This document shows, piece by piece, positions 56,475 to 64,000 of a stretch of 64,000 nt of DNA. Both the position numbers and the translations under genes were made by a program. The DNA is taken from contig NZ_JAWXRD010000001.1 of NCBI RefSeq assembly GCF_033843265.1, positions 186,001 to 250,000 on the forward strand, given 5' to 3'. How positions within the stretch are numbered: position 1 is the first letter of the stretch; every line of letters starts with the position of its first letter. The notes under the pieces are model-generated. The model did no database searches. It was not told where the DNA came from and saw only the letters and a program-made list of their open reading frames with translations. This DNA is from Scandinavium lactucae. GTDB taxonomy: Bacteria; Pseudomonadota; Gammaproteobacteria; Enterobacterales; Enterobacteriaceae.

Positions 56475-57271
56475 CAGAATTCATCCTCATCATCGACAGT
56501 CGGCTTCGCGCCCGCGGTCTGCGGTGCTTCCGGCTTGTAGTTGTAATGGATAAGCGCCAGCAGCGCGCCAACGATAACCAGCGCCACCATGTTCAGTTTC
56601 AGGAATACGATGCAGATAAAGCCGACGAGGAAATAAATCAGCATGGTGTAATTTTTAATGATTTGTTTCAGCAGGATGGCGATCCCGACCGCCGGTAAAA
56701 TACCGCCCAGCACGCTCATCGTGGAAATCACGATGGCGGGCAGGCTGTCCATAAAGCCGCTGATATACTGTGCGCCAAAATAAACGGCGATAAAGGTCGG
56801 CACGAAGCGCAGTACAAAATTGGTCGCCTGCGGCCAGATGGCGCTGTTGAGATAAATGCCGCGTTCGTCGCCGCGTTCAAGGGCGGTATCGGCCCGGTGG
56901 TTCCAGAAGGAGTTCAGCACCATCATGGTGTTAAAGAGAATGGTTCCCGCAATGCCGATGGTCGCGGCTAATGCGACGGCGACCTCTGGGCCTTTGCCGG
57001 AAAGGATCCCCAGCGCAATGGCGGGATAGGCGACAAAGTTGAGATCTGCAGGCATCGAACCGCCCGGGGTGACCATCGCGATATACACCGCCTGTACCGC
57101 GACGCCTATCATGATCCCGGTTTTTACATCGCCGAGGATCAGGCCGACCAGCATCCCGGACACTAAGGGGCGGGACAGGAGATACCAGCCGCCGGTCAGG
57201 CCGAACAGCCAGGGGCTGCTGAGCGCACCGAGGTAACAGAGCAGGCCAATCAGTGTGGCTTCGAAAATCAT
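56474..57271 (-). CDS. PTS system mannose/fructose/sorbose family EIIC
   Basis: This 265-residue inner-membrane EIIC has about seven hydrophobic helices. The family motif is YIAMVTPGGSMPADLNFVAYPAIALG, with GLILGDVKTGI before it. The C-terminus ends in an acidic tail (PTVDDEDEF). It overlaps the following EIID gene by one base and lies ten bases after EIIB. Confidence 0.93.
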   Translation of the reverse strand: MIFEATLIGLLCYLGALSSPWLFGLTGGWYLLSRPLVSGMLVGLILGDVKTGIMIGVAVQAVYIAMVTPGGSMPADLNFVAYPAIALGILSGKGPEVAVALAATIGIAGTILFNTMMVLNSFWNHRADTALERGDERGIYLNSAIWPQATNFVLRFVPTFIAVYFGAQYISGFMDSLPAIVISTMSVLGGILPAVGIAILLKQIIKNYTMLIYFLVGFICIVFLKLNMVALVIVGALLALIHYNYKPEAPQTAGAKPTVDDEDEF

Positions 57272-57281
57272 TTTCAGCTCC

Positions 57282-57776
57282 TTATTTCAGTTTTTGGCGT
57301 GCGTCCTGCCAGCTGTAGCAACTGGCATCCGGCACCAGACGAAACTCGACCAGATGTCCCTGGGCGGTGAGCCATTCAAAGGCGGCAATTTCTTCCGCTG
57401 TCACCGATTGGTTCGGGCCGATGGTGGTACTGCTGGCGCGGGCGCTCATCGGCCCGACGTTGATTTTGCCGTTGCTATTTTTCAGGCTGATCCCCGCCTG
57501 CTCAATGCGTTGCAGGGTGACCGGGGATTTGCCAATCACGAAATACCGCTTCTCACTGGCGATAACTTTGGGCAGCTTTTCGATGGCGGTGGCAGTATCA
57601 AACAGCCAGACCTTAGTGTCTGAAACCGCGCCTTTCATGACCGACGAGAGCAGCGGATCGGCCGCAACGGCATCGTCGATGGCGATGATGCCATCACAGG
57701 GCAGCTCTTTGGCCCAGCGTGTGACGAGCTGCCCATGAATGACGCGGTCATCGATACGAACAAAAGAAAGACTCAT
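57282..57776 (-). CDS. PTS system mannose/fructose/sorbose family EIIB
   Basis: This 164-residue EIIB carries the phosphorylated His14 in VRIDDRVIHGQL. The start at 57776 (MSLSFVRID) gives the family N-terminus; seven extra upstream codons are not conserved. It receives phosphate from EIIA (10 bases upstream in the operon) and hands it to the sugar during transport. Confidence 0.94.
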   Translation of the reverse strand: MSLSFVRIDDRVIHGQLVTRWAKELPCDGIIAIDDAVAADPLLSSVMKGAVSDTKVWLFDTATAIEKLPKVIASEKRYFVIGKSPVTLQRIEQAGISLKNSNGKINVGPMSARASSTTIGPNQSVTAEEIAAFEWLTAQGHLVEFRLVPDASCYSWQDARQKLK

Positions 57777-57786
57777 AAACACCTCG

Positions 57787-58215
57787 TTAAAAATCATCAG
57801 ATTGCGTGAGCGAGACCGGGGCAGCGATGACCAGTGTGGGCTGCGTTAATGCCAGCAGCTGCGCCGCTGCGGCGTGGACATCGGTCAGGGCATGGATATC
57901 GTCGGTTTGCAGCAGCATTGGCAAATTCACCCCCGCCAGGACCGCCATCGGCGGCATCGTCGCGGGAGAAAACGCGTGATGGCTGGCGACGTTCCACGGG
58001 GTGCCGCTTTGCATGTCGCACAGCACCAGTACGCCATCCGCATTGCGCTGAGCCTTCGCCAGCGTGCTGGCGAAATCGTTTCGGAAGCCATCAATCCCGG
58101 CGGTTTCGCTGAGCGTAACGGGGAAGACAAACGGCAGCTCGCCATACACCAGCGTGGCGCTCTCCAGCAAAGCGCTCGCTAGCGGACCATGAGAAGCGAC
58201 AATCACGTTGATCAT
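57787..58215 (-). CDS. PTS system mannose/fructose/sorbose family EIIA
   Basis: This 142-residue EIIA carries the phosphorylated His9 in IVASHGPLA. The start at 58215 (MINVIVASHGP) is supported by the family pattern; the open frame upstream overlaps the preceding gene. It is a free-standing EIIA, not fused to EIIB as in ManX. It is the second gene of the operon after the isomerase-like gene. Confidence 0.92.
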   Translation of the reverse strand: MINVIVASHGPLASALLESATLVYGELPFVFPVTLSETAGIDGFRNDFASTLAKAQRNADGVLVLCDMQSGTPWNVASHHAFSPATMPPMAVLAGVNLPMLLQTDDIHALTDVHAAAAQLLALTQPTLVIAAPVSLTQSDDF

Positions 58216-58217
58216 TT

Positions 58218-59963
58218 TTACCCCCTGACCCAGGCTTTGACGGTGGCCAACTGCTGGCCAACGCCTTTGCCCCACGGTGTGATGCGGTATTCCCCCACGC
58301 CAGCGGGCACAATAAAGGTCTCGGCGTAGTGGACCACGAAAGGTGCAAAGGCCCCGGTTGGGCTCTCCACGCGGGCTTCGTCCCCGGCGACCAGGTTCAG
58401 GACGTTCACGCCGCCCCCGGTATGGTGGGTGACGGGTTTTGTGAACCAGTGCCGACGGGTTTCAATAAATTCTCGTTCGTGCAGTCCGGTGCGCTCCTCG
58501 CGCCAGCCGTCGCCTTCACCGATTGGTTCGATGTGGTTGACCAGATGTTCATGTACCCAGGAAGTCTCGCGCTGCCAGTCGATCACCCTGGCCCCGTGTT
58601 CGAGGTGTACCGGGCGCGGCAAGCCGTCCATTCCTAGGCGTCCCCAATCCCAAAGCTTGAAGGTGAAAATGTACGGCGTGGCGCTGATTTCCAGCACCAT
58701 CGTGCCCGAACCGGAACAGTGAACGGTGCCTGCGGGGATCAGGAAATGATCGTGCTTGTGGGCAGGGATCTGATTGACGAAGCGGGCGTCATCAAAGGCG
58801 CATTGGCCCAACGCGGCCTGATGCAGATTGTCCAGCATCGCCTGCGGCTCAGTGCCGGTCTGGGTGCCGAGATACACCACCGCGCCCGGCTCGGCCTCCA
58901 GAATGTAGTAACTCTCATCCTGGGTGTAGTGCATCCCAAACTGCTGCTGGATGTATTCGGTTAGCGGATGCACCTGGAAACTGAGGTTTTGCCCCCCAAT
59001 GGTGTCGAGAAAATCGAAGCGAATCGGAAACTCTGCCCCAAAGCGCGCATGCACTTTTTCGCCCAGCAGTTCGCGCGGGTGGAGCAGGACCGCATTTAAA
59101 GAAGGGATCTCGATCCGCACGTCGCCAAACCTTAGCAACAGGCTGTTTTCCTCGGGCACGCAGTCAAAACACCAGGCGTAGTTAGGCTTTGAGGGATCGA
59201 GATCGAACTGGTTTTTCATCCACTGGCCGCCCCACACGCCGGGATCGAAAAACGGTACTACCCGAAATGGACGCTGGACCGTTTGCGCCAGACCGGCACG
59301 CAGCGCATCGCCGCTGACCATTTTTGGATTATCCGCAACGGTGGTATCCAGCAGGAAATCGGCGCGGCGTAATAACGGGGTTTTGTGACGGTCAAACACC
59401 CGCCATTCGATAAAAAATGCCCGCTTGTAGCGACGCAGAATATCTTCATCGTGATTGTCCACGCCCCAGTTACCCAGCTCGCCGCTGCGCATCCGCTGTT
59501 GAATTTCCCAGCGCGGCAAATCGGCATACACCAGCACGTCACCGTCGTGGACCAGCGCAGCTCCTGGACCATACACAATCACCAGGCCACTGGCATCCTT
59601 GACCTGCTGGCGCAACGCGACCAGCGTCTGCGGGTCAAAAAATTCAGCGAGTTGATGGCAAGAAAGCACACCAAATACCCGATCGTCAGTCAGGTTCCGG
59701 GCCAGCAGCCTGTGCAGCGCTTCCTCGTTTTTACGTGCCGCTTCGCTGTTAATCAAGCAGCTGTCAGCGAACTGCGTGCGCAATGCCTGCTCAAGTTCAT
59801 TGAGACGCACGCCGGGGTAGCAGTCGATCACCAGCACGGTTTTTCTGGCGTCAGAGAGGCGGGTATTCAGCACGGGCAAAAGCATTTTCCAGCCCTGCCA
59901 GGCCTGTTTGTCGTAACCCTTAATCGGGACTTCAGGGTGTTTATCGTAGTTCGTCGATTTCAT
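58218..59963 (-). CDS. Class I mannose-6-phosphate isomerase-like protein with extra N-terminal domain
   Basis: This 581-residue protein has an ordinary phosphomannose-isomerase-like double-cupin in the C-terminal 350 residues. QVHP with the nearby DESYYI glutamate and the AGTVHCSGSG histidine match the zinc ligands of ManA. The N-terminal 220 residues are extra. VLVIDCYPGVRLNELEQALR occupies the place of a P-loop but lacks the GKS/T signature, so this could be a degenerate nucleotide/kinase fold (inference). It is the first gene of the PTS operon, preceded by a LacI-type operator. It probably isomerises the imported sugar phosphate. Confidence 0.82.
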   Translation of the reverse strand: MKSTNYDKHPEVPIKGYDKQAWQGWKMLLPVLNTRLSDARKTVLVIDCYPGVRLNELEQALRTQFADSCLINSEAARKNEEALHRLLARNLTDDRVFGVLSCHQLAEFFDPQTLVALRQQVKDASGLVIVYGPGAALVHDGDVLVYADLPRWEIQQRMRSGELGNWGVDNHDEDILRRYKRAFFIEWRVFDRHKTPLLRRADFLLDTTVADNPKMVSGDALRAGLAQTVQRPFRVVPFFDPGVWGGQWMKNQFDLDPSKPNYAWCFDCVPEENSLLLRFGDVRIEIPSLNAVLLHPRELLGEKVHARFGAEFPIRFDFLDTIGGQNLSFQVHPLTEYIQQQFGMHYTQDESYYILEAEPGAVVYLGTQTGTEPQAMLDNLHQAALGQCAFDDARFVNQIPAHKHDHFLIPAGTVHCSGSGTMVLEISATPYIFTFKLWDWGRLGMDGLPRPVHLEHGARVIDWQRETSWVHEHLVNHIEPIGEGDGWREERTGLHEREFIETRRHWFTKPVTHHTGGGVNVLNLVAGDEARVESPTGAFAPFVVHYAETFIVPAGVGEYRITPWGKGVGQQLATVKAWVRG

Positions 59964-59990
59964 TTTTCTCTCCTAACGTTCATGGCCTAA

Positions 59991-60006
59991 GATTAATCGA
60001 TTAACC
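59991..60006 (-). promoter_or_regulatory. Operator 2 of the LacI-family regulator (PTS operon)
   Basis: On the minus strand this reads GGTTAATCGATTAATC, identical over 16 bases to operator 1. It lies 28 bases upstream of the isomerase-like gene start. Confidence 0.85.
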
Positions 60007-60077
60007 GATCGAGGGAAGGCTGGTTAATGGGATTAACCCGGCAAAAATAAGCGATAGGGGATTTTTATCTGTCAGGT

Positions 60078-60093
60078 TGTGAAGCGTCTCACA
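60078..60093. promoter_or_regulatory. CRP (cAMP receptor protein) site
   Basis: TGTGAAGCGTCTCACA is a perfect match to the CRP consensus TGTGA-N6-TCACA. It lies between the divergent PTS operon and lacI-type gene, 115 bases from the first and 59 bases from the second, implying catabolite control. Confidence 0.87.
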
Positions 60094-60112
60094 GGGAGTA
60101 ATGCAAAATTGA

Positions 60113-60128
60113 GGTTATTCGATTAATC
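60113..60128 (+). promoter_or_regulatory. Operator 3 of the LacI-family regulator (autoregulation)
   Basis: GGTTATTCGATTAATC differs from operators 1 and 2 at one base. It lies 23 bases before the regulator start codon, consistent with autoregulation. Confidence 0.82.
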
Positions 60129-60151
60129 TGTGGCAAACACGAGGAGGAATC

Positions 60152-61174
60152 ATGACCACTGTTACGCTGGCGCAGGTCGCTGCGAAGGCCGGAGTGTCGA
60201 CCGCCACGGTCTCAATGGTGCTGCGCAATCGGGGGCGGATCTCGCAGGCCACCCGCGAAAGGGTGCTTCTGGCGTTGGATGAATCCGGGTATGTCTATAA
60301 CCAGACCGCGGCAAATCTGCGCAATCGCAGCAGCAACCAGGTGGGGCTGCTGTTGCACGATATTACCAATCCGTTTTACGGTGAGATGACCGCCGGATTG
60401 AGCCATGAAATGGAGCGTCACGAGATGCTGTTGTTTCTGGCAAACAGCGAAGAGTCGGAAGAGCGACAGCAGAAGTTTGTTGATTCGCTGATGCGCAACA
60501 GTGCCTGCGGTATGGTGCTGTGCGCGGCCAGGGGCACGCCGCAGGCCTTTTTCGACGGTTTGAAGCGGCGCAATATCCCGGCCATTATGGTGGTGCGCCC
60601 GCTGGACGACCCGGATTTTGATTTTGTCGGCACCGACAACTTTCTCGGCTCGCAGATGGCGACAGCGCATTTACTGAAGCTGGGTCATCGGAACATTGCC
60701 TTTATTGGCGGCAGCCTCAATTCGGGGACCCGCGCCCAGCGTATCGGCGGGTTTACCAGCAAGCTGCTGGAACATGGTGTTGCACCCAAGCCGGAATGGA
60801 TTGTCGCCTCGCAGGCCAGCCAAAGCGACGGGGCGCGGGTAGCGGAAGCACTGTTTAAACACTATCCGCAGATCACCGCCGCCGTCTGCTATCAGGATAT
60901 TGTGGCCCTGGGGGTAATGCAGACGCTGCGCAAGGCAGGCCGAGAGCCGGGGCGTGATTTCGCGCTGGTCGGCTTTGACGATATCACCGAAGCGGCACTG
61001 GTCCAGCCTGCTCTGACCACGGTTTCGGTTGCCGCGAAAGAGATAGGGCGTAAGGCCGGAGAGCTGTTATTCAGCCGAATTCAGGGCAACAGTGAACCGC
61101 CAAAACGGATAATTCTTCCCCCTGCGCTGGTGGTCAGGGAATCCTGTGGTTTTGCTAATCATGCCTTTTACTGA
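60152..61174 (+). CDS. LacI/GalR-family repressor (MalI-like) of the sugar locus
   Basis: This 340-residue LacI-type regulator begins with the helix-turn-helix TLAQVAAKAGVSTATVSMVL and hinge ANLRNRSSNQVG, followed by a periplasmic-binding-protein-like core (GLLLHDITNPFYGEM and VGFDDITEAALVQP). The start at 60152 has GAGGAGGA upstream. It is transcribed divergently from the PTS operon. Shared palindromic operators before itself, the PTS operon and the cupin operon suggest that it controls all three. The inducer is unknown. Confidence 0.92.
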   Translation: MTTVTLAQVAAKAGVSTATVSMVLRNRGRISQATRERVLLALDESGYVYNQTAANLRNRSSNQVGLLLHDITNPFYGEMTAGLSHEMERHEMLLFLANSEESEERQQKFVDSLMRNSACGMVLCAARGTPQAFFDGLKRRNIPAIMVVRPLDDPDFDFVGTDNFLGSQMATAHLLKLGHRNIAFIGGSLNSGTRAQRIGGFTSKLLEHGVAPKPEWIVASQASQSDGARVAEALFKHYPQITAAVCYQDIVALGVMQTLRKAGREPGRDFALVGFDDITEAALVQPALTTVSVAAKEIGRKAGELLFSRIQGNSEPPKRIILPPALVVRESCGFANHAFY

Positions 61175-61286
61175 TATTTGCGGAAGTTTCACGTTAAATT
61201 CTAATTATGGCCGTTTTTAGTGGCAGCCTTTACTGGCGCTGGTTACTCTGAAAACGATTTACATTGTATTAACGAAGAGAATAGAT

Positions 61287-62108
61287 ATGCATGATGGAGA
61301 CATCCGCGTCGCGATTGCGGGCGCGGGCGGCCGTATGGGACGGCAACTGATTCAGGCGGCAACACAGCTGGCGGGCGTGAAGCTCGGTGCCGCGCTTGAG
61401 CGCGAAGGCTCTTCCTTACTCGGCGCAGATGCCGGGGAACTGGCGGGCATTGGCGCGACGGGCGTGAAAGTTCAGAGCTGCCTCGATGCGGTGAAAGATG
61501 ATTTCGATGTCTTTATCGATTTCACTCGCCCGGAAGGCACGCTGACGCACCTGGCTTTTTGCCGTGAGCACGGCAAAGGCATGGTTATCGGCACCACCGG
61601 TTTTGACGACGCGGGCAAGCAGGCCATTCGTGACGCAGCTGACAGCATCGCGATTGTCTTCGCGGCTAACTTTAGCGTCGGGGTGAACGTGATGCTAAAG
61701 CTGCTGGAAAAGGCGGCGAAAGTGATGGGCGATTACACCGACATCGAAATCATCGAAGCGCATCATCGGCATAAAGTGGATGCCCCCTCCGGCACCGCGC
61801 TGGCGATGGGTGAAGCGATTGCTCATGCCATGGACAAAGATTTGAAAGCGTGCGCGGTGTACAGCCGGGAAGGCTACACCGGCGAGCGCGTACCAGGCAC
61901 CATCGGTTTTGCCACCGTACGTGCTGGCGACATCGTCGGGGAACATACGGCGATGTTCGCCGATATCGGCGAACGTGTCGAAATTACGCATAAAGCCTCC
62001 AGCCGTATGACCTTCGCCAATGGCGCAGTGCGCTCCGCTTTATGGCTTAAAGAGAAGCGTAACGGTCTTTTTGATATGCGTGACGTGCTTGATCTCAACA
62101 GTTTGTAA
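61287..62108 (+). CDS. dapB: 4-hydroxy-tetrahydrodipicolinate reductase
   Basis: DapB reduces the dihydrodipicolinate intermediate on the path to diaminopimelate and lysine. It has 273 residues, as in E. coli. The NAD(P)-binding motif GAGGRMGRQLIQAA is near residue 11, and the active-site histidine lies in IEAHHRHKVDAPSGTALAMG. It is monocistronic and followed by a stem-loop. Confidence 0.97.
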   Translation: MHDGDIRVAIAGAGGRMGRQLIQAATQLAGVKLGAALEREGSSLLGADAGELAGIGATGVKVQSCLDAVKDDFDVFIDFTRPEGTLTHLAFCREHGKGMVIGTTGFDDAGKQAIRDAADSIAIVFAANFSVGVNVMLKLLEKAAKVMGDYTDIEIIEAHHRHKVDAPSGTALAMGEAIAHAMDKDLKACAVYSREGYTGERVPGTIGFATVRAGDIVGEHTAMFADIGERVEITHKASSRMTFANGAVRSALWLKEKRNGLFDMRDVLDLNSL

Positions 62109-62162
62109 CGATTTTACCCCCATCGTGATGTGGTTGTGGCAATCGTAATGTGTTGATTGCAG

Positions 62163-62190
62163 AGGGCAATAATTTATTGCCCTTTAATTT
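62163..62190 (+). terminator. dapB terminator-like stem-loop
   Basis: AGGGCAAT/ATTGCCCT stem with a 5-base loop followed by TTAATTTTA, 54 bases after dapB. Confidence 0.8.
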
Positions 62191-62328
62191 TACCCCTGTT
62201 TTATGTGTTTGATGAGTGTGAGCTTTAAAAACACCTATCTTCTGCTCGATTCCTGTTGAGGAATTGTAAATTTTGACCATCTGGTCCACTTTTTCACTTC
62301 CCGGCGGGGGGTTTCACATTTATCCTGC

Positions 62329-62555
62329 TGCGCAAGCGTTTCCAGAAACCTTGTTTGCTGATCTTTTTGCCTGTTTTACAGCTCCATATCCACCAGTGGC
62401 GTAAAATGATATAAAAAATACCGCCTTTACGTTGACTTTCTCTGCGTAAATATCCAGAATGCCGCCGTTTGCACGAATTTCGCGGGCAGCAGATTTGCAT
62501 TGATTCGTCATATTGAGTGAATTAATATGCAGATAAACTGAGTGAATATTCTCTG
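62329..62555 (+). promoter_or_regulatory. carAB control region (PurR box and two ARG boxes)
   Basis: Upstream, GCGCAAGCGTTTCCAG at 62330-62345 resembles the PurR box (GCAAACGTTT core). Near the gene, AGTGAATTAATATGCAGA at 62516-62533 and ACTGAGTGAATATTCTCT at 62537-62554 are two ARG boxes three bases apart, covering the P2 promoter as in E. coli carAB. Control by arginine and purines/pyrimidines is inferred. No gene is seen in the 456-base dapB-carA gap. Confidence 0.75.
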
Positions 62556-62564
62556 GAGGATGTT

Positions 62565-63725
62565 TTGATTAAGTCAGCGCTTTTGGTTCTGGAAGACGGA
62601 ACCCAGTTTCACGGTCGGGCCATAGGGGCAACGGGCACGGCGGTTGGGGAAGTCGTTTTCAATACTTCAATGACCGGTTATCAAGAAATCCTCACTGATC
62701 CTTCCTATTCTCGCCAAATCGTCACTCTCACTTATCCCCATATCGGTAATGTCGGCACCAATGCCGCTGACGAAGAATCTTCCCAGGTACACGCCCAAGG
62801 CCTCATCATTCGCGACCTGCCACTGATTGCCAGCAACTACCGCAACACCGAAGACCTCTCTTCTTACCTGAAACGTCACAACATCGTGGCGATTGCCGAT
62901 ATTGATACCCGCAAGCTGACCCGCCTGCTGCGTGAGAAAGGTGCTCAGAACGGCTGTATCATCGCCGGTGATAACCTGGATGCGGCGCTGGCGCTGGAAA
63001 AAGCCAAAGCCTTCCCGGGCCTGAACGGCATGGATTTAGCGAAAGAAGTGACCACCGCAGAGCGCTACAGCTGGACCCAGGGCAGCTGGACGCTGGCAGG
63101 TGAGCTGCCAGAAGCGAAGAAAGAAGAAGAGCTGCCGTTCCACGTGGTGGCGTACGACTACGGCGCGAAGCGCAACATCCTGCGCATGCTGGTGGATCGC
63201 GGCTGCCGCCTGACGGTGGTTCCGGCGCAAACCTCTGCCGAAGACGTGTTGAAAATGAATCCGGACGGGATTTTCCTTTCAAACGGTCCTGGCGACCCGG
63301 CCCCGTGTGACTATGCGATTACCGCGATTGAGAAATTCCTCGAAACCGAGATCCCGGTGTTCGGCATTTGTCTCGGCCATCAGTTACTGGCGCTGGCGAG
63401 CGGCGCGAAAACCACCAAGATGAAGTTCGGCCACCACGGCGGCAACCATCCGGTGAAAGATATCGACAACAATACGGTGATGATCACCGCGCAGAACCAC
63501 GGTTTTGCGGTTGATGAAACCTCAATGCCTGCCAACCTGCGCGTGACCCACAAGTCGCTGTTCGACGGCACCCTACAGGGCATTCATCGCACTGACAAAC
63601 CGGCGTTCAGTTTCCAGGGACACCCGGAAGCGAGCCCAGGCCCGCACGATGCCGCGCCGCTGTTCGATCACTTCATCGAACTTATCGAGCACTACCGTTC
63701 TACCGCCACTCTTAATAGCAAGTAA
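62565..63725 (+). CDS. carA: Carbamoyl-phosphate synthase small subunit
   Basis: CarA is the glutamine amidotransferase subunit that passes ammonia to CarB. It has 386 residues, against 382 in E. coli. The start is TTG at 62565 with CTGGAGGATGT upstream, the same rare start as E. coli. The triad is visible: Cys269 in GICLGHQLL, then His and Glu in the QGHPEASPGPHD motif. The longer C-terminal tail (HYRSTATLNSK) differs from E. coli. carB follows after 21 bases. Confidence 0.98.
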   Translation: MIKSALLVLEDGTQFHGRAIGATGTAVGEVVFNTSMTGYQEILTDPSYSRQIVTLTYPHIGNVGTNAADEESSQVHAQGLIIRDLPLIASNYRNTEDLSSYLKRHNIVAIADIDTRKLTRLLREKGAQNGCIIAGDNLDAALALEKAKAFPGLNGMDLAKEVTTAERYSWTQGSWTLAGELPEAKKEEELPFHVVAYDYGAKRNILRMLVDRGCRLTVVPAQTSAEDVLKMNPDGIFLSNGPGDPAPCDYAITAIEKFLETEIPVFGICLGHQLLALASGAKTTKMKFGHHGGNHPVKDIDNNTVMITAQNHGFAVDETSMPANLRVTHKSLFDGTLQGIHRTDKPAFSFQGHPEASPGPHDAAPLFDHFIELIEHYRSTATLNSK

Positions 63726-63746
63726 GTATCAGGAGCTAAGAAAACC

Positions 63747-64000
63747 ATGCCAAAACGTACAGACATAAAAAGCATCCTGATCCTTGGCGCTGGTCCGATT
63801 GTTATCGGTCAGGCCTGCGAGTTCGACTACTCCGGTGCCCAGGCGTGTAAGGCGCTACGCGAAGAGGGCTACCGTGTCATTCTGGTGAACTCCAACCCGG
63901 CAACCATCATGACCGACCCGGAAATGGCTGATGCGACCTACATTGAGCCGATTCACTGGGAAGTGGTACGCAAGATCATTGAAAAAGAGCGTCCGGATGC
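63747..64000 (+). CDS. carB: Carbamoyl-phosphate synthase large subunit (3' end cut by window)
   Basis: The first 84 codons of CarB are present ([20 protein letters not shown]), with the ATP-grasp N-terminal sequence [20 protein letters not shown]. The gene runs off the right edge. The start follows AGGAGCTAAG. Its stop and catalytic domains lie outside the window. Confidence 0.97.

Overview
This window is chromosomal DNA from a member of the Enterobacteriaceae. Gene order follows the E. coli/Salmonella replichore around the thr operon: nucleoside transporter, yjjWI, deoCABD, lplA-ytjB, serB-radA-nadR, ettA, slt, trpR, yjjX, gpmB, rob, creA, arcA, yjjY, yjtD, thrLABC, yaaX, yaaA, yaaJ, talB, mog, satP, dnaKJ, nhaAR, rpsT, ribF-ileS-lspA-fkpB-ispH, rihC, dapB, carAB. 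Most protein lengths and active-site motifs match the E. coli proteins, but it is not E. coli. creBCD, yaaW/yaaI and the hokC/IS block are absent. An MHS transporter, a chitinase locus and a PTS sugar locus are added. A genus such as Enterobacter, Lelliottia, Citrobacter, Kosakonia or Kluyvera is plausible; the exact genus cannot be read from this sequence alone. Both window edges cut genes: a CNT nucleoside transporter on the left and carB on the right.

Layout. 1-8.2 kb is nucleoside uptake and catabolism: a NupC-type transporter, the deoCABD operon behind a deoP2-like promoter, and the divergent glycyl-radical pair yjjI/yjjW. 8.2-22.8 kb holds housekeeping genes (lipoate ligation, serine, NAD, ribosome-state factor EttA, lytic transglycosylase, trp repressor, Rob, ArcA). 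22.9-27.9 kb is the threonine operon with its leader peptide and attenuator. 28-38 kb runs from yaaX to dnaJ, with an MHS transporter between mog and satP and two sigma32 promoters before dnaK. 38.2-42.8 kb is an AT-richer accessory block: a LysR regulator, a GH108 muramidase, a small ToxR-like membrane winged-helix protein and a GH18 chitinase without a signal peptide. 42.9-52.5 kb returns to conserved core. 52.5-61.2 kb is a second accessory block between rihC and dapB: LysR, an AlaX editing protein, then a sugar locus of two archaeal-type cupin phosphoglucose isomerases, a complete mannose-family PTS (EIIA, B, C, D), a long phosphomannose-isomerase-like protein and a LacI regulator. 61.2-64 kb is dapB and carAB.

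How the parts work together. The chitinase block has the composition expected of a muramidase-dependent (Type 10-like) protein export locus, but no holin gene is recognisable. In the sugar locus, three near-identical copies of a 16-bp CG-centred palindrome lie before the cupin operon, the PTS operon and the LacI gene, and a perfect CRP consensus lies between the last two. This ties about nine genes into one catabolite-controlled regulon for an unidentified sugar. These two blocks are the most novel parts of the window.
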